DNA of 64,000 bases, from contig NC_053116.1 in the NCBI RefSeq assembly GCF_010015445.1, forward strand, positions 36,849,285 through 36,913,284. The letters run 5' to 3'. Shown here piece by piece: positions 1 through 23,200 of this stretch. The number at the start of each line of letters is the position of its first letter. Positions within the stretch are counted from its first letter, which is position 1. Both the position numbers and the translations under genes were made by a program. This DNA comes from Perca fluviatilis (Eukaryota; Chordata; Actinopteri; Perciformes; Percidae). A model generated the notes under the pieces. The model was not told the DNA's origin. It did no database searches and saw only the letters and a list, made by a program, of their open reading frames with translations.

Positions 1-453
1 TCTCTCATCAAAGTCACTTACCACCACTAATTAGACACGTACATATGCATGTACATGTATGAACATTCAAATGTAGAGTCTTAAGATGTGTGTGTAAATT
101 AATTGTCTTTGGACTTGGCAACGACAACACAGCAGTCGCGCTCGTGGTGCGGACCGAAACAGCCGCTCGAATTACAAACTGGTTACGCTTCGGACTCGGT
201 ACGTTTCGTTTGCGGTGAGAACGCGGTCCGACCCAGCTACCGGGCGTACGCCGCAAGCCTGAGCTAAAAACGGCTCTTGTGGTCGGGCTGTGCTTTGCAA
301 TCTGCGAGGCGGCAGAGCTGCAAACTGTAGCGGCGTTCGACGTTTCGGTCACAGAAACAGACTGCTGTCACTCGCGTCTCCGAAGTCGAAGTTGGAGACG
401 GACGCCGGCGGCAGAACACAGTCCCCGGTGAGCAGAGCAGACGTAGTGACGTA

Positions 454-985
454 CAGTACAGGCCAAAAGTCTGGACACACCTTCTCATTCAATGAGTTTC
501 CTTTTTATTTTCATGACTATTTACATTGTAGATTCTCACTGAAGGCATCACAACTATGAATGAACACATATGGAATTATGTACTTAACAAAAAAGTGTGA
601 AATAACTGAAAACATGTCTTATATTTTAGATTCTTCAAAGTAGCCACCCTTTGCTTTTTTATTAATAAGGGGAAAAACTTCCACTAATTAACCCTGACAA
701 AGCACACCTGTGAAGGTAAAACCATTTCAGGTGACTACCTCATGAAGCTCATTGAGAGAACACCAAGGGTTTGCAGAGTTATCAAAAAAAGAAGGGTGGC
801 TACTTTGAAGAATCTAAAATATAAGACATGTTTTCAGTAATTTCACACCTTTTGATAAGTACATAATTCCTAGGTTTCATTCATAGTTTTGATGCCTTCA
901 GTGAGAATCTACAATGTAATAAATATAAAAATAAAAAGGAAACACATTGAATGAGAAGGTGTGTCCAAACTTTCGGCCTGTACTG
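454..985. mobile_element. Palindromic Tc1-type MITE, copy 1
   Basis: The element starts CAGTACAGGCC and ends GGCCTGTACTG, with TA on both sides, the target of Tc1/mariner elements. The arms are inverted copies of each other over more than 150 bp, and the centre is unique. Read outward, an arm contains a GGYF..ESKI-stop peptide resembling a Tc1 transposase C-terminus, which suggests a fold-back of 3' ends (inference). Five more copies lie at about 5.0, 12.1, 24.6, 25.4 and 40.1 kb. It lies in the 3' flank of gmeb2. Confidence 0.85.
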
Positions 986-1585
986 TACATGTAGATGCAA
1001 GAAATACGCAATAGTCGGCAATCGCAATATCAACTGGCGCGAGAAACACGTCGCGAAATGCTGCGACATGTCGGAGAAGACGCACAGAGATTTTTGTGCA
1101 AGCAGAAAACAACATATCAGTATAAAACTGCACTTTAAAATGTAACTGTCATTCTTTTTGTTTATCGCAAGCAATATCGGTATCGCGATATTCAACAACG
1201 TTATCGTGCATCGCACATTTTCCTCATATCGTGCAGCCCTAGTCCAGAACACAGGACCTTCTTCCTGTTTTTACTTTCTTGCTCCCGCCTCCTCCCACAC
1301 ATCTGACCAATAAGCGGAGGGAACGTTCTCGCGTGGTTTGTAGCGATACGTTTTCACCTGCTTGGATTTTTCTCGGTGGGAAACGCAACGGAACCGATGA
1401 AGGAAAACGCTCCAAGTTTACAAACTCGTCAACAGACTCGAACCAGATCAAAAACCAACTACAGGTGTGAAAACGCCCTAAAAGTCAAAGTGTGGACAAA
1501 CCTTCAGCCATCACAGCGAATGCACATTCAAGTCCAAAATAATGAAGCTGGGAGACAATTGGGAGAAGAACAGCTGGCGTTTGCC
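986..1585. other. gmeb2 3' flank with hAT-like remnant
   Basis: Positions 990-1241 carry alternating short GCAATATC/CGATATT motifs and end in GTGCAGCCCTA, the terminus of a fish hAT-type element also seen at 33323-33705; the other end is missing. From 1242 to 1585 the sequence is unique and probably holds gmeb2 3' UTR, but no clear minus-strand poly(A) signal was found. Positions 1-453, left of the MITE, show no gene I can support. Confidence 0.45.
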
Positions 1586-13019
<11,434 letters not shown>

Positions 13020-13169
13020 GGAGGACAGATGGAGCTTCACAACGAAAAGTATCACAGCAGAGCGGGAACAACGGTTGTTAATATCATTTGGATACTGGAA
13101 ACGGTTGAGCAATTACAAGAAAAGGGTTTACCTGATATGTTAAATCCAAAACTGGCAACAAACCTTGTA

Positions 13170-14410
13170 CTTAAAAGGGTAATTTGTCTTTTTTGTTTTT
13201 TTAACCAAGACCTATTTTCTCATGCATTTGCCCAAGTGACTAATGGGAACAATTGAAATTGGTCCAGTATTGAGTGAGAACGCTGTAACCGGCAGCTGTG
13301 GACCAGGCTGCAATGTAACCTTAAAGTGATGGTTCGGAGTAATTTCACCCTAGGGTCCTTTGCACCATGACCTCGAGCCAAACACCCCCCCAGAAGCTTT
13401 TTTCACCTGGGTCTAACATTGGGAGAGTTAGCGTAGAGTAGCGTTATCAGCTGAATAGCTTAGCGCAGGGGCTAATGGACCCACGTTTGTATCTTGTAAG
13501 TTACCCCACTAATAATACCCGAAATGATACCAAACGTCTACAGTAGTACAAATAGGTTATGTACTCATAAAACGATGGATTGGAAAGTTTGTAAGTACAC
13601 CAGAAGTTTATGTAAATAACACTTGCCTGCTGGCTTCTGCTCTCTGCTGCTGCTGTTACTACCGGGCAGTAAGAGTGCTTAGGTGTTATTTACAGCTACA
13701 AGTGTTATTTACATAAACTTCTGGTGTACTTACAAACTTTCCAATCCATCGTTTTATGAGTGCATAACCTGTTTGTACTAGTGTAGACGCGTTGGTATCA
13801 TTCGCATATTAGTGGGGTTAATGATAGACACACCGGATCCATTAGCCCCTGCGCTAAGCTATTCAGCTGATAACGCTACTCTACGCTAACCATCCCAATG
13901 TTCGACCCAGGTGAAAAAAGCTTCTGGGGGGGTGTTTGGCTCGAGGTCATGGTGCAAAGGACCCTAGGGTGAATTACTCCGAACAATCACTTTAAGGGCA
14001 AATGCGCATCTTCAATTTACGTCCACTAAAAGTGCTGTTTTTACTGCTGACAGGCTCAGATTATTATTCTACGTGTCTGACAATATTATGGACAGGATAG
14101 CTACAGAGATAGACCTTTGTGTTAAAGAGTAAAAACCTTCTTGTTTAACAAGAAACAGCTCAGAAATTACCCTCACCAAACCCACCAGACTCCATATAAA
14201 CAAACAGGACTTTTAGCGTGTATAGAGCCAGCATATCTCCACATGTAAATGGGTGAATTAAGGATTTATTTTAACCAAACCAGAGTGGCGATTGTTGGAG
14301 CAGTGGAAAGGCGATCCAAGATGGCTTTTGATTTTGTTTCTTTCGACTCAGAATAAAGTGTGTTCTACAATAATAAAATTACTGTTTATTTAAATGGAGT
14401 CTGGTGGTAT
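13170..14410. repeat. Fold-back repeat family A, copy 3, with nested TTAA element
   Basis: Left part shares GGTCCAGTATTGAGTGAGAA with the copies at 2.3 and 9.3 kb. The sequence resumes at about 13996 with GGGCAAATGCGCATCTTCAA after the 13325-13991 insertion. It lies in the gmeb2 5' intron. Confidence 0.6.
13325..13991. mobile_element. TTAA-flanked fold-back element, short copy
   Basis: TTAA at 13321-13324 and 13992-13995. The arms (AGTGATGGTTCGGAGTAATT...) are inverted copies over about 300 bp each and include GCTTTTTTCACCTGGGT and its complement. A longer copy lies at 62498-63389. The piggyBac-type assignment rests on TTAA only. Confidence 0.8.
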
Positions 14411-15219
14411 TAGACAACTATTGATTAATCTTTGCAGCTCTAGTTTTTAGAGTAATTAAAATTAGCCTCAAATTTACCAGCTGCAACATTACAGTAGTAA
14501 AAATATAAGTAATGCCTCAAAAGTCTGGTTTAACAGATAGCCTACTCAAATAAAATAAAATAAAGTCCCCTCTCTTTCTCTATCGGGGCTTAGCGCCGCC
14601 CAGGACAACTGTGATTGGTTTAAAGAAATACAAACAAGCTAGAGCGTTTCCCCTGAATACTTGTAGTATTTATACACTGTGGTATTTACCTGATGATAGT
14701 ACATTTACCTGATGAAGGTCTGAGACCGAAACGTTGTATTTTTCTTCTAAATAAATTATTGTTTGCGTAATGGTCAGTGTGCAGGATTTTCTCTAAAAAT
14801 GTTGATCTGCTACTTTTGATCATATCCTACGCACCTGCCCGACAAAAGAGGTGTGCAAAAAAGCTTTCTTACGTATTACTATTAAGTAAAATAGCCTGAA
14901 TACTACTTCCGCCGCTGGCTACAACAGTCAAATCAAGAGGCAAATTAAAGACACTCAGGAGAGCAATGGGGAAGAATATGCAACACATTTGAAATACAGA
15001 AAGGGAGACAATAGTATACACTCTTCGGACTTAACTATTAAGACTTAACTTTTGGTAATGACATATGGTTTTAAACTTCAAAACATAATGTTACCGGATA
15101 AGTGTGGTAGTCATACGTGCCTGCATCCGGGCTAGATAACGGTGAGGTTAAACATTTTAAAGTCTAAACATACAAGCATACTGGGTGCTACAGCTACAGC
15201 TAGCATCATATTGTTTTTT

Positions 15220-16330
15220 AGATAGATTAGATTCAACTGTATTGATGTATTATTGTGCAGAGTACAAGTACAAAGACAGTGAAATGCAGTTTGCGTCCAA
15301 CCAGAAGTGCAAAAAAAAAAAAAGCAGAAAAGTGCAATGTGATATACAAGTATAGACAGGTGGACAGGACAGGACAAGAAATGTATTGCAGTGTTATAAG
15401 AGCAGAATAAATATGGTTATGTAATATGAACAATGTATGAACAACATGTACAGATATGTGCAATGTAGTAGCAGTGGCATTATACTAGTAGTAAGAATAA
15501 CAGATATATGCAGTGTATTAACAGAATATATAATAAGAAAAACAAAAAATATGGATATACTGAATGAACCATATCGACAGATATATGTATATGTAGTACA
15601 GCTATGTGCAGTGTGGTAACATTATAAGAGTAGTAAGAATAAGTGTATGTACAGGATGAATAGTATGAAGAGCAGTAGAATGTATGTAATCTATGTATAG
15701 AGCTGGGCGATATGGAAAAAAACTAATATCACGATATTGTTGACCAAATACCTCGATATCGATATTGCGGCGATATTGTAGCGTTGACAATTGGTGCTTA
15801 CAAAAACATATTTACACAATGAGATTTTTGGTCAATAATCATCATTAATGTGTATATAATAACTAAATGGGTAAAGGCAAATAATAGAAGCTAGTCTGGT
15901 ACATTCAAAAAATTACATCACTCTACTGTAATCCAGCCATTGCAGGGACAGATATTACAATATCTAAAATCTAAGATGATATCTTGTCTCATATCACGAT
16001 ATTGATATAATATCGATATATTGCCCAGCTCTAGCTATGTATAGGTGTAATTACAGTGTAATTACAGTGTGTATGTCTTGTTTGTATGAGTTATATATTA
16101 TATATTTTTGCTTTTGCTCTTACCATTTTCGTAAAGTAAGTTGTTTTTTTATTGTTGTTGTTTTGTTTGTTTGTTTTTTCTTCTGTTTGACTGCCACTGC
16201 AAGGTCAGTGTCTATTTCTGTACCTGGACTCGAGGACCCCCTCGAAAACGAGATGGTTCATCTCAAGGGGTTATTCCTCCGCAATAAAATAAATGTCAAA
16301 TGTATAGGTGTAATTACAGTATGTAGGCCT
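15220..16330. repeat. Dispersed retro-like repeat split by a hAT insertion
   Basis: Both parts carry recurring AGTAAGAATAA, GTGCAGTGT and TATGTAT words. The right end (GACCCCCTCGAAAACGAGAT, then TCATCTCAAGGGG and AATAAAATAAATG) resembles the 3' tail of fish LINEs (recognition from memory). Interrupted at 15698-16033. Confidence 0.45.
15698..16033. mobile_element. hAT-type MITE with near-perfect 8-bp duplication
   Basis: Ends TAGAGCTGGGCGATAT / ATATTGCCCAGCTCTA, flanked by TCTATGTA (15690-15697) and GCTATGTA (16034-16041), 7 of 8 identical. The interior is rich in CGATATT. An end fragment of the same family lies near 44816-44905. Confidence 0.75.
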
Positions 16331-16378
16331 ACATCTGTAAATAAATAAATAGTACATTATGGGTGGGGTAGGGTAGAG

Positions 16379-16381
<3 letters not shown>

Positions 16382-16443
<62 letters not shown>
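16382..16443. repeat. (TA)n microsatellite
   Basis: About 31 uninterrupted TA units. Confidence 0.95.
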
Positions 16444-16445
<2 letters not shown>

Positions 16446-16705
16446 TCAACAATAACAGTGAAGGAAACTTTAGATCAGCATGCTGCTGTAAAGCTACATA
16501 ATGAGAGTATAACGTCATATACGACGTGTAAATCGTGGTGGCTTAAAATACGTTTCTATAACTTTAACGTTACACCAAGAGTAATTTAAACTTGTATACG
16601 TTTTGAATGCAATGTGATGTGCCCTCTTCTTTACGTTAGCTAGGAGTGAACGATACCTTATATAACACATATATTTGAGTATTTGAGATGTTGTATAAAT
16701 CTTAC

Positions 16706-16850
16706 CTTTAGGTTTTAGGTCGTTAGTTGGTGAACGTTGCCTCGGCTTGTTGAAAATATGAGCGTTGACTGTTAGCCCCACCGGATGGTTGCTAGCTAGC
16801 TAACGTTAGCTTTACTCGGAGCTAGCTAAAATGAATAAAGTACAGTGTTA
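16706..16850 (-). other. gmeb2: Possible non-coding first exon of gmeb2
   Basis: On the minus strand CTAAAACCTAAAG is followed by the donor GTAAGATT (donor GT at 16704-16705). It lies upstream of the coding start and close to the divergent Nudix gene, as expected for a 5' UTR exon. The 5' boundary is a guess and no transcript evidence is available. Confidence 0.35.
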
Positions 16851-17290
16851 ATAGTTAACGTTAGGTCCATTGAGCTGGCAGGTGTCTCGCTCATAGTTCA
16901 AATAAAATACAGCCGCCCACCTACTAAATGTTTTGGGGACTACACGTGCAATACATTTAATTTCATCTGCACTAGACTGGATGTTGGTTACTCTTTTATT
17001 CTTCTTCTTCTTCTTCTTCTTCTTCTTATTTGTATAATTCCGGCAGCAGTTTGGTGGTCAGCCACGAAGAAGAATACAGACATGCGCAAGTGTGGCCGCT
17101 GTGAGGAAAATACATTGACATATATAAAAGGGAAAATATGGCATCCAGCTCGTTTGTTGTTATTATTATCAGAGACGGTTTAGTATAGAGTATCTTTGTT
17201 ATTATTCAGCTGTGTGGTTGTGTTCAGTGCGTGACTCAAACACAGTAACCGTCGTGGTGTTTGAGAAGCGTTTTGTTGACATACTGGAAC
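16850..17290. promoter_or_regulatory. Putative shared promoter region, gmeb2 / Nudix gene
   Basis: About 440 bp between the proposed gmeb2 5' end and the Nudix start codon, the two genes pointing away from each other. It contains a (TTC)8 run at about 17003-17026. No TATA box is assigned; the position is inferred from head-to-head gene order. Confidence 0.35.
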
Positions 17291-20200
17291 ATGGCTAACT
17301 CTGCCTGGTCAGAGAAAATACTCCAACTCCTCCGCCGAATGAATAACTTCCATTTACCAGGTACACTTTCTGACACCGAGTCAAGATACAACAGTGTCAA
17401 GATACAACTCGGTAGACGTTATGAAAGGCTGTTTTAAAGCAACCACTGTGTAACCAACTTGTCCCCACGCAGGCTCCTGTCGCCCTCACTGCTTTAGGTT
17501 TGAGATAAACGAAGCCCAAGTTGGTTGGATTCCTCCTCACGTCGCTTCGCGGCGGCCCGCGGGGGGGGGGGGGGGGCCCGCGGGGGGGGGGGGGAGGGGG
17601 GGGGGGGGGGGGCCGGAAAAAAAAAAAAAAAAAAAAAAGGGGAGGGGAGGGAGCCGGCAAAAAAAAAAAAAAAAAAAAGGGCAACAAAACCTCAAAAAAA
17701 AAAAAAAAAGAGGGGACACCCCCCCCCCCATTGTCCTATAGCCCCCATGGTCCCAGTAGCTTAAAGACATCACACATAACATACATCAGGATGATAAAAA
17801 GACAAATAACACAAAAAAAAAATACAAATCCACATGAATAATTTGGACAATAAAAGAAAAGATACTAAATAAAAAATCTAAAAATCCTCATGAATGTACT
17901 AAGGCACAAGTGTCAAACTCGAGGCCCGAGGGCCAAATCCGGCCCCTTGCAGGTTTTGATCCGGCCCGCATTTCAATTTAGGTTCACAATAAATTTAGGC
18001 CCACCTAGTTTTTGCTGCTTTTATTTTTTATTTTTACATTTTTGTTTCTTTTTTTACGCCTTTTACAGCGGATTATGCGCTTTTTTTCAATGCTTTAGGC
18101 ACTTTGTTTTAACGATTTGGACGCTTTACTCAATGTTTTGATGCTTTTTTTTCAGCCTTTTTCCAACTTTTTTTGGCGCTTTATTCAACATATTTGTCGC
18201 TGGCTGAGGAACTTTTTTGGCAAACTTTTTTGGGGCCTTATGAGACCCAAAATGTAAGTGAGAAGACTACAGTATATGAGACATGCAATAATACAGTCAA
18301 AATATTTGACTTTTTCTCTTAAATAAACACATGTCAATAATCTCTACGTGTCTGGCCCTCGATGGAATTCTCATTTTCCAGTGTTGCCCTCTGGGAAACT
18401 GAGTTTGACGCCCCTGTACTAAGGGATGTGACAGGGCAGGTAAGGTGCTCTAGTTCACTGTCGGCTGGAAACGACCCCATAGTGCTACAGTAGAACAACA
18501 CTCCTTTTCTGTCCTTTCTTTTTTTAACATCTCCCTCAAAGCAAAATGGTTAAATCTCAAATGTGATTTTGGTAATTAATGGCTGAATTTCCATGAGATT
18601 TGTTGCAGACATTCACACTCCCAATATAATGAATGTGAATGCTTTTCTCTAGTAACTGTTACCCTGATGACAATGATGGAAGTTTCTTCCATGTCATACA
18701 CCAGACTTAACCCAGGACTGTAAAAATATGAATAGAAAAAAATTGCAGGCTGAGGCCTTTGCAGCGGCCCGGGTTCGAATCCGACCTGCGGCCCTGCGCT
18801 GCGCGTCATCTCTCTCCCACCTTTCCTGTCTGTCTGTCACTCTGAAATAAAGGGAAAAAAGCCCCAAAAATAAATAAGTAGATTGATAATGTGATATGAG
18901 ACTAGATATCGTCTTAGATTGTGGATATCATAATATGACATAAGTGTCTTTTCCTGGTTTTACAGGATGCATTACAGTGATGTCATTTCCTGAACTTAGA
19001 TTCAAGATGATTTCATGCAAAAGTCTTCCTTTCACAACGAATGGAAGAGGAGAATAATATATATATATATATTTTTTTAATTCAGGGAAAGTTCACTGAG
19101 AGGCAGCCTCTCTTTTGCAGGAACGCCCTGATCACATTCACACAGTTACACATTCATACCTGGAAGCTGCAACCAGTACAACCCCAGTCTGATCTGCTGG
19201 CCACTGAGCAGCTCCACTGGATTGTTTGGGGTTAAGGGCCTTGCTCAAGGGCACCTCAGTGGTGGTAATGAGGGAGAGACAAGCGCTGCTCATTCACTTT
19301 CCCTATATCCTGTCAGTCTGGGGATTGAACCGACAACCTCCCGGTCCCAAGCTCTCTTCTCTAACCTTTAGGCCACCGCTGCCCCTTTACCCACTGAGTC
19401 ATTATATCCACATTACTGATGATTAGTTATCACATATCTCATTGTGTAGATAAATTGGGGTGGCAGAAGCTCAGTTCTTAGGGAACTGGGTTGGAAACCG
19501 GAGGGTCGCTGGTTCAAGTCCCAGTACGGACCAGCTACCATGGATTGGTAGCTGGAGAGATGCCAGTTCACCTCCCTGGGCAAGGCACAAGATCAATAAA
19601 CAGTATACATTAAAAATTAAATCAAGGTATTTGGTCAGCCCTAAATGACCACACCTTATGTATCACGGTGATTCTGAAGCATTCCTGTCTTTCAGAAGTA
19701 CAGCGTGATGTCAAAATTCTCGGACCCTCCTTTGATGTGGATGGAGAGAGCCGCTACAAGTAAGTTTTGGCGCGTTGGCAGCTCCATAAAATGCTTCATC
19801 GCTATACAGTAAATGGTGTTTAAGCTGACTGTGATGCTACACCGCAGGTCTTTTTGGGGTGAAGCGGTATGGCGTCCATATCAATGGCTACACAGTCAGT
19901 GAGGCTGGGGAGGTCAGCATGTGGCTGGCCCGACGCTCCCCGACTAAACAGACGTACCCTGGACTACTGGACAACGTGGTGAGTACAAACTGTAACTGAC
20001 ACAATCTAGAGCAAGCTTTTTTTTTAAATAATGTTCCCCCTTTGAACAGTTTTTTTAAGCCAAGTACTCCCTAACCGGCACGAATACATTTTTTTTTTTT
20101 TTATTTTTGTATTTTGTATTTGCAATTTTCTATTGATTTTCCATTATATCATGTAGCATTTTCTACAGCACATATTGGACCAAATGTATACAAACATAGT

Positions 20201-23200
20201 ATGGCTGTGTTACACAGATACTAACCAATGTGAAAGATACCCCCCAACCCACCCAATCATCCCAGTTTGTCGCTTTAAATCCAGATCTTCACAAGAATAA
20301 TTGTCCAAGCACGAATAATTTTTGGTAAAAAAATAAATAAAAGTCTATATAAAGAAGAACAATACAGCGATGTCAGCGATAGATTTACTAAACAACAGCT
20401 TTTATACCTGGAAAACATTTAAATGCTGATGGAAAAAGGCAACAAAACTTTGAAAAAGACGGTAGAAAGAAGGAAGTAAGGCAAGAATAGGTCGGAAATA
20501 GTAACAAAAACTTAAAAAAAAGCAATAAAAACATTAAAAAAAAACGTAGAAAGAAGGAAGGCAACACTAGACCGACAAAAGTGACAAAAAAAATTCCAAA
20601 AAGCAACAAACTTAGAAAAAAAGTGACAAAAACTTCTCAGAAAAACAGTAGAAGTAGAAAAAAGTCAGGAAGAAAGGCAAGAATATGTCCAAACAAATGA
20701 CAAAACCTTAAAAAAAAAGGTGACAAACTTAAAAAACAGCGACAAACTTGGAGAAAATAAAGGAAGAAGAAGTAACTACAGCCTTGTAGATGAAAAACAT
20801 TTAGCTAAATATCTTTGTGGAAGATTTAGGTGCATGTATTTGGCAGTTGGGGGTTTAGGCATCCTCCTTCCTCAGGAAAATGTTGCGTTTTCCAATAAAA
20901 TAAATGTAATTTCCCCGTACATTTTGAGTCAATTTGTGGAATTATGCGTCTCTTTGTAGTCATGTGTGTCTCTTTTTGGTCATTTTAGTTTTCTTTGGGG
21001 TTGTTTTGGGTCTCATTTTGGCGTCTCTTTGTTTGTTGCTTTGTGTCCCTTTCTCACATTATTTTGGACCATGATTATCACCATATCTGTGCCAAAAACA
21101 TTGGAAGAGCAGATAATAAATATAATAAATAAATAACTCTGAAGAAGCTTAAAGCCAAAACTTGCTGAAGAAGTCCATCTACAGTCATCGGATCTGAGAA
21201 AAGTCTTTTAGTTACATTCATTCGGCTCAGGTGCTGCACCTAAACCCTGCATACAACAAACTGATAGATTTTATTAAACAAATAGATGTGATTTAAAGGA
21301 TCCTAAGGAAACATTTGAAATTGTTATTCTAAGTTCTTCCAATTCAGATTTTCACGAATTGATCAAGAAGGCTGATGTTTTGATGATGCTTTGTTTTAGT
21401 TTTTTTTTTTCCATTTTGTCTTTTATTAAAGGTCCCATGGCATGAACATTTTACTTTATGAGGTTTTTTAACATTAATATGAGTTCCCCCAGCCTGCCTA
21501 TGGTCCCCCGGTGGCTAGAAATGGTGATAGGTGTAAACCGAGCCCTGGGTATCCTGCTCTGCCTTTGAGAAAATGAAAGCTCAGATGGACCAATCAGGAA
21601 TCTTCTCCTTATGAGGTCATAAGGAGCAAGGTTACCTCCTCTTTCTCTGCTTTGCCCACCCAGAGAATTTGGCCCACCCATGAGAGAGAGAGAGACATCA
21701 TGGCTTTCAAACGAGCAAAGTGGCAGTTGGTCAAGGCCACACCCCCATCCTCCACCTTGCCCCCCCCCCCTCTCTCCTCAATAGCTAAAGACACAGAAAT
21801 GGCACATCCTAAGGAAAGCTCATTGTGGGACTGGCTCTAGTGGCTGTAATTCTGCACCAAGGCTGAATTTCAGGAAAGAGACTTCAGATACAGTATTAGG
21901 GGACCACTAAGGTCTATATAAAAGAGACTTCAGATACAGTATTAGGGGACCACTAAGGTCTATATAAAAGAGACTTCAGATACAGTATTAGGGGAGCACT
22001 AAGGTCTATATAAAAGAGACTTCAGATACAGTATTAGGGGACCACTAAGGTCTATATAAAAGAGACTTCAGATACAGTATTAGGGGACCACTAAGGTCTA
22101 TATAAAAGAGACTTCAGATACAGTATTAGGGGACCACTAAGGTCTATATAAAAGCATCCAAAGAGCACCATGTCATGGGACCTTTAAGAATCACTTAACA
22201 TCAATATGTTATGTTACAATATGTTTTCACAATCATTTTTGGATGGAAACTTTTACAGAGTGATCCATATTTTCACAAACAGAACACAGGGTGTTTCTCC
22301 ACTTGAAGTGCATATATAAAAATAAGCCTTTATATAAATATAACAAGAAAAAATGGATTTAAATAAAATTGTGAAACCCAAATTTAAACAATGGAAGGAC
22401 ATGTCAGGGAAATAAAGGTATTCCACTTCTTCCAAATGTCTACAGACTGACTAACTTGGAGTGTGATGTGTTGTATCTTTGAAGGCAGCAGGCGGTCTGG
22501 CTGCTGGTGTTGGCATCAAACACACTCTGGTCAAAGAATGTCAGGAGGAAGCACGTATCCCAGCAGCCATTGCTGAGAAGGCTCATCCTGTGACCACAGT
22601 AAGGTGAGCTTTCACACCTGTGCAGTTTGGTCCGTTTTAGCCTCGCATTGCCAGCTCTATCTCCACAGCGCTGTGGAGTAAAGGTCTGGCTACACCACAG
22701 ATGCATTCTGGGATAGTAGGAAAAAAAAAACACTCTGGGTTGTTTGCATTTCTTTAAACAAATCACAATCGTCTTGGGCGGCGCTAAGCTCCGGACGCAG
22801 TGACGTAGAGAAAGTGGAGAAAATATGCTTTAGTGTTTGCGTGTACGGAGGCCCCGAGAGGACGAGAACCAGATAAAAAAAACAGTTTCTAAAACACAAA
22901 AACAAGCTCTGCTAAATAGTCTCGGGAAGGAACTTGTTTTGGTGGAACATTTGTACCCTGCTAAAGAAAACTCCACATCCAATATTAAATGAAGTTAACT
23001 GTTGACACAATACAGTACCGTGAGCTATTTAAATGAGCTGATACATGGTTAAACCTCATTGGCTCTTACCAGTGTATCTCCGTGTGTACTTCGTCCACAG
23101 CAATCCCACCAATCAGTCCCAAAACCTCCCAGTTAGAGAGGAAACACCCTAAACATATTCTTTGTAAATCTTTACAATCATTCCCTGAAAGAACCGAGCA

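Noticed and set aside
14690..14770. CTGATGAAGG...GAAACGTTG motif as a retroelement
   Set aside because: It resembles a phrase common in fish retroelements, but it is too short and isolated to assign.
17521..17841. Gly/Lys-rich reading frames
   Set aside because: They arise from the homopolymer block, which is probably an assembly artefact.
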